Shown here: piece by piece, positions 7,105 through 9,388 of the stretch
Layout: each line of letters begins with the position of its first letter
Position numbering within the stretch: position 1 is the stretch's first letter
Assembly (NCBI GenBank): GCA_902488455.1
Contig: CABTWG010000050.1
Span: 1-9,388 of the forward strand
DNA length: 9,388 nucleotides
DNA from: an uncultured Peptoniphilus sp.
Lineage (GTDB): Bacteria > Bacillota > Clostridia > Tissierellales > Peptoniphilaceae
Direction of reading: 5' to 3'
Translations under genes and position numbers: made by a program
Notes under the pieces: model-generated
Seen by the model: the letters and a program-made list of their open reading frames with translations, nothing else
Told to the model about the DNA's origin: nothing
Database searches by the model: none

Positions 7105-7944
7105 ATGACAATTAGAGATCTAGAAATTTTTCTAGAGGTTGTAAAACAAAATAACATGTCGGTTGCTGCTAAGGCTTTAAATATTTCACAACCTACTGTA
7201 TCTCATGCTATAGCTCAAATAGAAGATGAATATGATATCATTCTATTTGAAAGGGCATCCAAGAAACTTTTCTTAACGGATGTCGGTTATAGATTTTATA
7301 ACAGGGCTAAAAATATTATGTCAGAGCTATATAACTTAGACATTGAGTTTAAAAACAACCAAAACCATATTAGTCTAGGTATCCACAACGGTATACCTAC
7401 ACCAATAGTTGTTGATTTTTCTAAAAGAATGAAAGATCAGTTTGACTTAGACATCATGTTCGTTATCACTGAAAAGGAACTGATGTTAGACATGCTAAAA
7501 AGAGGAGAGATTGACGCAGTTGTTTCAGATGAAGTATATAATCTTGACTTTTGCGATTCTGTGCCTGGATTTAGACTTACTTATAAACTTGCCACAAAGA
7601 AAGAAAATTTAAAAGATTTCCCTAATGATCTACAATTTATCTATTGGGCTGGATCAGAAAAGAGCGTTGTGTTTGATGAATTGGCACATAAGTTTCCTGT
7701 TGAGATGAAGTATAGAGTCGGAAACATCGACTCCGCTTTAAGGCTTATGGAAACTGAAAAAGTATATACTTTTCTACCACTCTATACGATCAAGAATTCA
7801 GATGAATTTGAAATCTTGGATGATCTTTCTTTCTCAAAGAAGTTTAAACTGTACTACATGAATGATAAGTACATAACTAAAAAGATGAAAATCTTAATGG
7901 AAGAATTATCTAAGGAAAACATAAGTAAAGGTAAATTTAAGTAA
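7105..7944 (+). CDS. LysR-family transcriptional regulator
   Basis: A 279-residue DNA-binding regulator. The winged helix-turn-helix covers about residues 1-60, with the recognition region SVAAKALNISQPTVSHAIAQ at 19-38 and the family's LFER at 47-50. A linker helix (about 60-85) leads to an effector-binding domain from about 88 (ISLGIHNGIPTPIVVDF) to 265. It is slightly shorter than the usual 290-310 residues. GGAGG (7091-7095) lies 9 nt before the ATG. The 160-nt AT-rich gap after the importer operon shows no clear terminator and only weak promoter candidates (for example TAATAT at 7051), so read-through from the importer is possible. The effector and targets are unknown. Control of the neighbouring importer is inference from position; LysR proteins are more often divergent from their targets. 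Confidence 0.92.
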   Translation: MTIRDLEIFLEVVKQNNMSVAAKALNISQPTVSHAIAQIEDEYDIILFERASKKLFLTDVGYRFYNRAKNIMSELYNLDIEFKNNQNHISLGIHNGIPTPIVVDFSKRMKDQFDLDIMFVITEKELMLDMLKRGEIDAVVSDEVYNLDFCDSVPGFRLTYKLATKKENLKDFPNDLQFIYWAGSEKSVVFDELAHKFPVEMKYRVGNIDSALRLMETEKVYTFLPLYTIKNSDEFEILDDLSFSKKFKLYYMNDKYITKKMKILMEELSKENISKGKFK

Positions 7945-7976
7945 AAAAATAAGGAGGTCGACCTCCTTATTTTTTT
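7943..7976. terminator. Bidirectional intrinsic terminator, perfect 34-bp palindrome
   Basis: The sequence is exactly self-complementary around TCGA (7958-7961), with arms of 17 bp. Each strand reads A7-TAAGGAGG, the TCGA turn, CCTCCTTA-T7, giving a strong G+C core and a U-run in both directions. It lies between the convergent LysR gene, whose stop codon (7942-7944) overlaps it, and the leftward 80-residue gene (stop at 7986), and should end both. The stem contains AAGGAGGT, which resembles a ribosome binding site but has no ATG after it. Confidence 0.93.
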
Positions 7977-7985
7977 GCATAAGTA

Positions 7986-8228
7986 CTATTTCATTGAATA
8001 TAGGGTGTTTGAGCTTACTGAAGGTACTTCTTCGATCTTCTTAGATAGCTCTTCTATCTTTTCTTTTGGTGCATCTAAGATGATTGAGATGATGGATATC
8101 TTCTTTTCGCTATAAGGAAGTCCCATTCTTCCAATGATGAAATCTCTGTATTCGTGTAATGTTTTGTTTATCTTTTCTACTGAGTTTCTATCTTCTACAA
8201 TTATTGCCATTATTGCTACTGTTTTCAT
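7986..8228 (-). CDS. TM1266-like protein, putative regulator of iron-only hydrogenase systems
   Basis: A small 80-residue cytoplasmic protein. The pattern VAIMAIIVEDRNSVEKINK (4-22), LHEYRDFIIGRMGLPY (24-39), ISIISIILDAP (44-54) and a closing VSSNTLYS matches, from memory, the TM1266 family, annotated as putative regulators of the iron-only hydrogenase system with an ACT-like ferredoxin fold. The start at 8228 is set by a near-perfect AAGGAGG (8240-8234, minus strand), five bases from the ATG. The open frame reaches up to 8315, but the extra 29 residues are unlike the family. No DNA-binding motif is visible; the protein may bind a small ligand or metal. Members usually sit near hydE, hydF or hydG, and none is seen here. 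It ends at the shared terminator. Confidence 0.87.
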   Translation of the reverse strand: MKTVAIMAIIVEDRNSVEKINKTLHEYRDFIIGRMGLPYSEKKISIISIILDAPKEKIEELSKKIEEVPSVSSNTLYSMK

Positions 8229-8255
8229 AATTACCTCCTTTATATTTAATACCAT

Positions 8256-8264
8256 ATTATCACA
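8256..8264 (-). promoter_or_regulatory. Possible extended -10 of the TM1266-like gene
   Basis: On the minus strand TGTGATAAT (8264 down to 8256) has the TGN extension and matches TATAAT at five of six positions. It is 27 nt upstream of the start codon, leaving a leader of roughly 20 nt that includes the ribosome binding site. No good -35 is visible at 17 bp. Confidence 0.4.
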
Positions 8265-8331
8265 AAACTTTACTAAATTCTCTCTTTTAATAATAAAAAA
8301 ATGATTCCACTTCATAGAAAATTAATTTTTC

Positions 8332-8361
8332 TTTACATTATGAAAATATTGGTCTTACAAT
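8332..8361 (+). promoter_or_regulatory. Probable promoter of the alkaline phosphatase gene
   Basis: TTTACA (8332-8337) and TACAAT (8356-8361), each five of six to consensus, are separated by 18 bp. The predicted transcript start near 8368 leaves a 35-nt leader with AGGAGG at 8392-8397. The arrangement is divergent from the TM1266-like gene. I do not see convincing 11-bp-spaced TTAACA-type repeats of a B. subtilis PhoP box. Confidence 0.5.
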
Positions 8362-8378
8362 CCTTTGTTAAATTGTAA
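8355..8378. promoter_or_regulatory. Inverted repeat over the phosphatase -10 region, possible operator
   Basis: TTACAAT (8355-8361) and ATTGTAA (8372-8378) are perfect 7-bp inverted copies with a 10-nt spacer (17 bp from arm start to arm start). They cover the proposed -10 and transcript start, where a repressor would act. The sequence is AT-rich, so chance is possible. Confidence 0.35.
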
Positions 8379-8402
8379 TTAGATTATTTTTAGGAGGAAT
8401 AA

Positions 8403-9388
8403 ATGAAAAAATTTAAAAAGTTTTTGGCAGTGACACTTGCTGTTGCAACTCTTGCACCAAGTTTTGTCTTTGCTGATACAAAGGATTATGGCAGTGCAAA
8501 AAATGTAATCATGATGATTCCCGATGGCTTGAGTATAGAAGCTCTTACTACTGCTAGATGGATGACAGAGGACAAGAAATTTGTCATGGATGATTTGGCA
8601 ACTGGTCTTGTTAGAACTAATAATTCTAATACACCTATCGCCGACTCTGCTCCAGCAGCAACTGCTATGGCTACTGGAATCAAGACTGAATCTCCTTTCG
8701 TTGGATGTTATCCGACTAAGTGTGGCATGCCAGGTGCAGTTGAAGTAGAAAAAGATAGAGCTAAACAACCTATCGCAAATGTGCTTGAAGGTGCTAAGAG
8801 AAGTGGAAGATCTACTGGTATTGTTTCTACTTCTAATATTCAACACGCTACACCTGCTGATTTCTCTGCACACAATCCTGATAGAAACAACTACGAAGAT
8901 CTTGGTGAACAACAAGTTTATCAAGGAATAGACGTTGTGCTTGGCGCAGGAAACAAGTATTTAGAAAAGGAAAGTAGAAAAGACAAGGAAGACCTTATTT
9001 CTGAAATTAAAAACAAGGGTTACGATTATGTAACTACAAAAAAGGCAATGGAAGATTCAAATGGTGAAAAAATTTGGGGACTATTCGAAGACAAATCATT
9101 CCCATATGATATCGACAGAGATAAAGTAAACAAGCCTTCCCTTGCAGAAATGACTGACAAGGCGCTTAATGTGCTTTCTAAAAACGATAATGGATTTTTC
9201 TTAATGGTTGAAGGTTCTGAAGTTGACTGGGCAGCTCACTCCAACGATCCGGTTGCCCTTGTTCACGAAATAAAAGCTTTTGACGATGCAGTAAAAGTTG
9301 CGAAGGACTTTGCAGACACACATAAAGACACTGTAATTGTAATTGCAGCAGACCATGGAACTGGCGGAATAACTTTTGGACACAGAAA
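8403..9388 (+). CDS. Exported alkaline phosphatase, 3' end outside the window
   Basis: The first 328 residues of a metal-dependent phosphomonoesterase that releases phosphate outside the membrane. A signal peptide (KKFKK, hydrophobic core, VFA ending at residue 24) suggests cleavage before Asp25. Landmarks of the family (E. coli PhoA numbering in brackets): Asp41 in MIPDG [51], nucleophile Ser82 in DSAPAATAMATG [102], His148 and Thr150 in QHATPA [153, 155], Arg161 [166], Glu270, Asp275 and His279 in EGSEVDWAAHSND [322, 327, 331], Asp317 and His318 in ADHGTGG [369, 370]. The last zinc-ligand His [412] lies beyond the window. His at 153 and Trp276 at 328 match the Bacillus/Thermotoga type, not E. 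coli. An extra loop near 96-122 carries Cys102 and Cys107. The start follows AGGAGG by 5 nt. Confidence 0.94.
   Translation, partial: MKKFKKFLAVTLAVATLAPSFVFADTKDYGSAKNVIMMIPDGLSIEALTTARWMTEDKKFVMDDLATGLVRTNNSNTPIADSAPAATAMATGIKTESPFVGCYPTKCGMPGAVEVEKDRAKQPIANVLEGAKRSGRSTGIVSTSNIQHATPADFSAHNPDRNNYEDLGEQQVYQGIDVVLGAGNKYLEKESRKDKEDLISEIKNKGYDYVTTKKAMEDSNGEKIWGLFEDKSFPYDIDRDKVNKPSLAEMTDKALNVLSKNDNGFFLMVEGSEVDWAAHSNDPVALVHEIKAFDDAVKVAKDFADTHKDTVIVIAADHGTGGITFGHR

Noticed and set aside
7951..7977. AAGGAGGT in the palindrome as a ribosome binding site for a rightward gene
   Set aside because: No ATG follows at a usable distance, the site is buried in a strong hairpin, and the frame beyond is antisense to the 80-residue gene.
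8229..8315. N-terminal extension of the TM1266-like gene up to 8315
   Set aside because: The added 29 residues do not fit the family, and AAGGAGG at 8234-8240 fixes the start at 8228. The extension also covers the probable promoter.
8379..8924. Leftward open frames at 8379-8924, 8486-8683 and 9201-9383
   Set aside because: They are antisense to the alkaline phosphatase gene, whose active-site motifs are unmistakable. The leftward products are low-complexity Ser/Cys-rich shadows.

Overview
The window is low-G+C DNA with A/T-ending codons (AGA and ATA frequent), strong GGAGG ribosome binding sites and compact intrinsic terminators. This points to an anaerobic Firmicute. The Tissierellia group (Anaerococcus, Peptoniphilus and relatives) is my best guess, but that is inference from style and gene content. 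An 80-residue TM1266-type protein, a family tied to [FeFe]-hydrogenase systems, fits a fermentative anaerobe.

Layout. Positions 1-120 carry a G+C-richer palindromic repeat next to the terminator of a leftward MATE-family efflux transporter gene (178-1554). A divergent intergenic region (1555-1746) holds two extended -10 promoters back to back. The rightward promoter is bracketed by a perfect 13-bp inverted repeat. From 1747 to 6944 runs a complete five-gene peptide/nickel-type (PepT family) ABC importer operon: a lipoprotein substrate-binding protein, two permeases and two ATPases. An intrinsic terminator-like hairpin sits between the binding protein and the first permease, while the last four genes are tightly packed (3-nt gap, 1-nt overlap, 29-nt overlap). 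After a 160-nt AT-rich gap comes a LysR-type regulator (7105-7944). A perfect 34-bp palindrome ends it and, from the other side, ends a leftward gene for the TM1266-like protein (7986-8228). Divergent from that gene, an exported alkaline phosphatase starts at 8403 and runs off the window end.

How the genes work together. The five-gene operon should make one importer: the lipoprotein captures the substrate outside the membrane, the two permeases form the channel, and the two ATPases drive it. The hairpin after the first gene should keep the binding protein in excess over the membrane complex. The LysR gene lies just downstream in the same direction and may control the importer, but nothing in the sequence proves this. 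The MATE, TM1266-like and phosphatase genes look like separate transcription units.

I see no CRISPR array, tRNA, rRNA, insertion sequence or phage gene. The region is mostly ordinary housekeeping or nutrient-uptake content. The most interesting parts are regulatory: the promoter-flanking inverted repeat, the intra-operon hairpin and the TM1266-like gene standing away from any visible hydrogenase gene.
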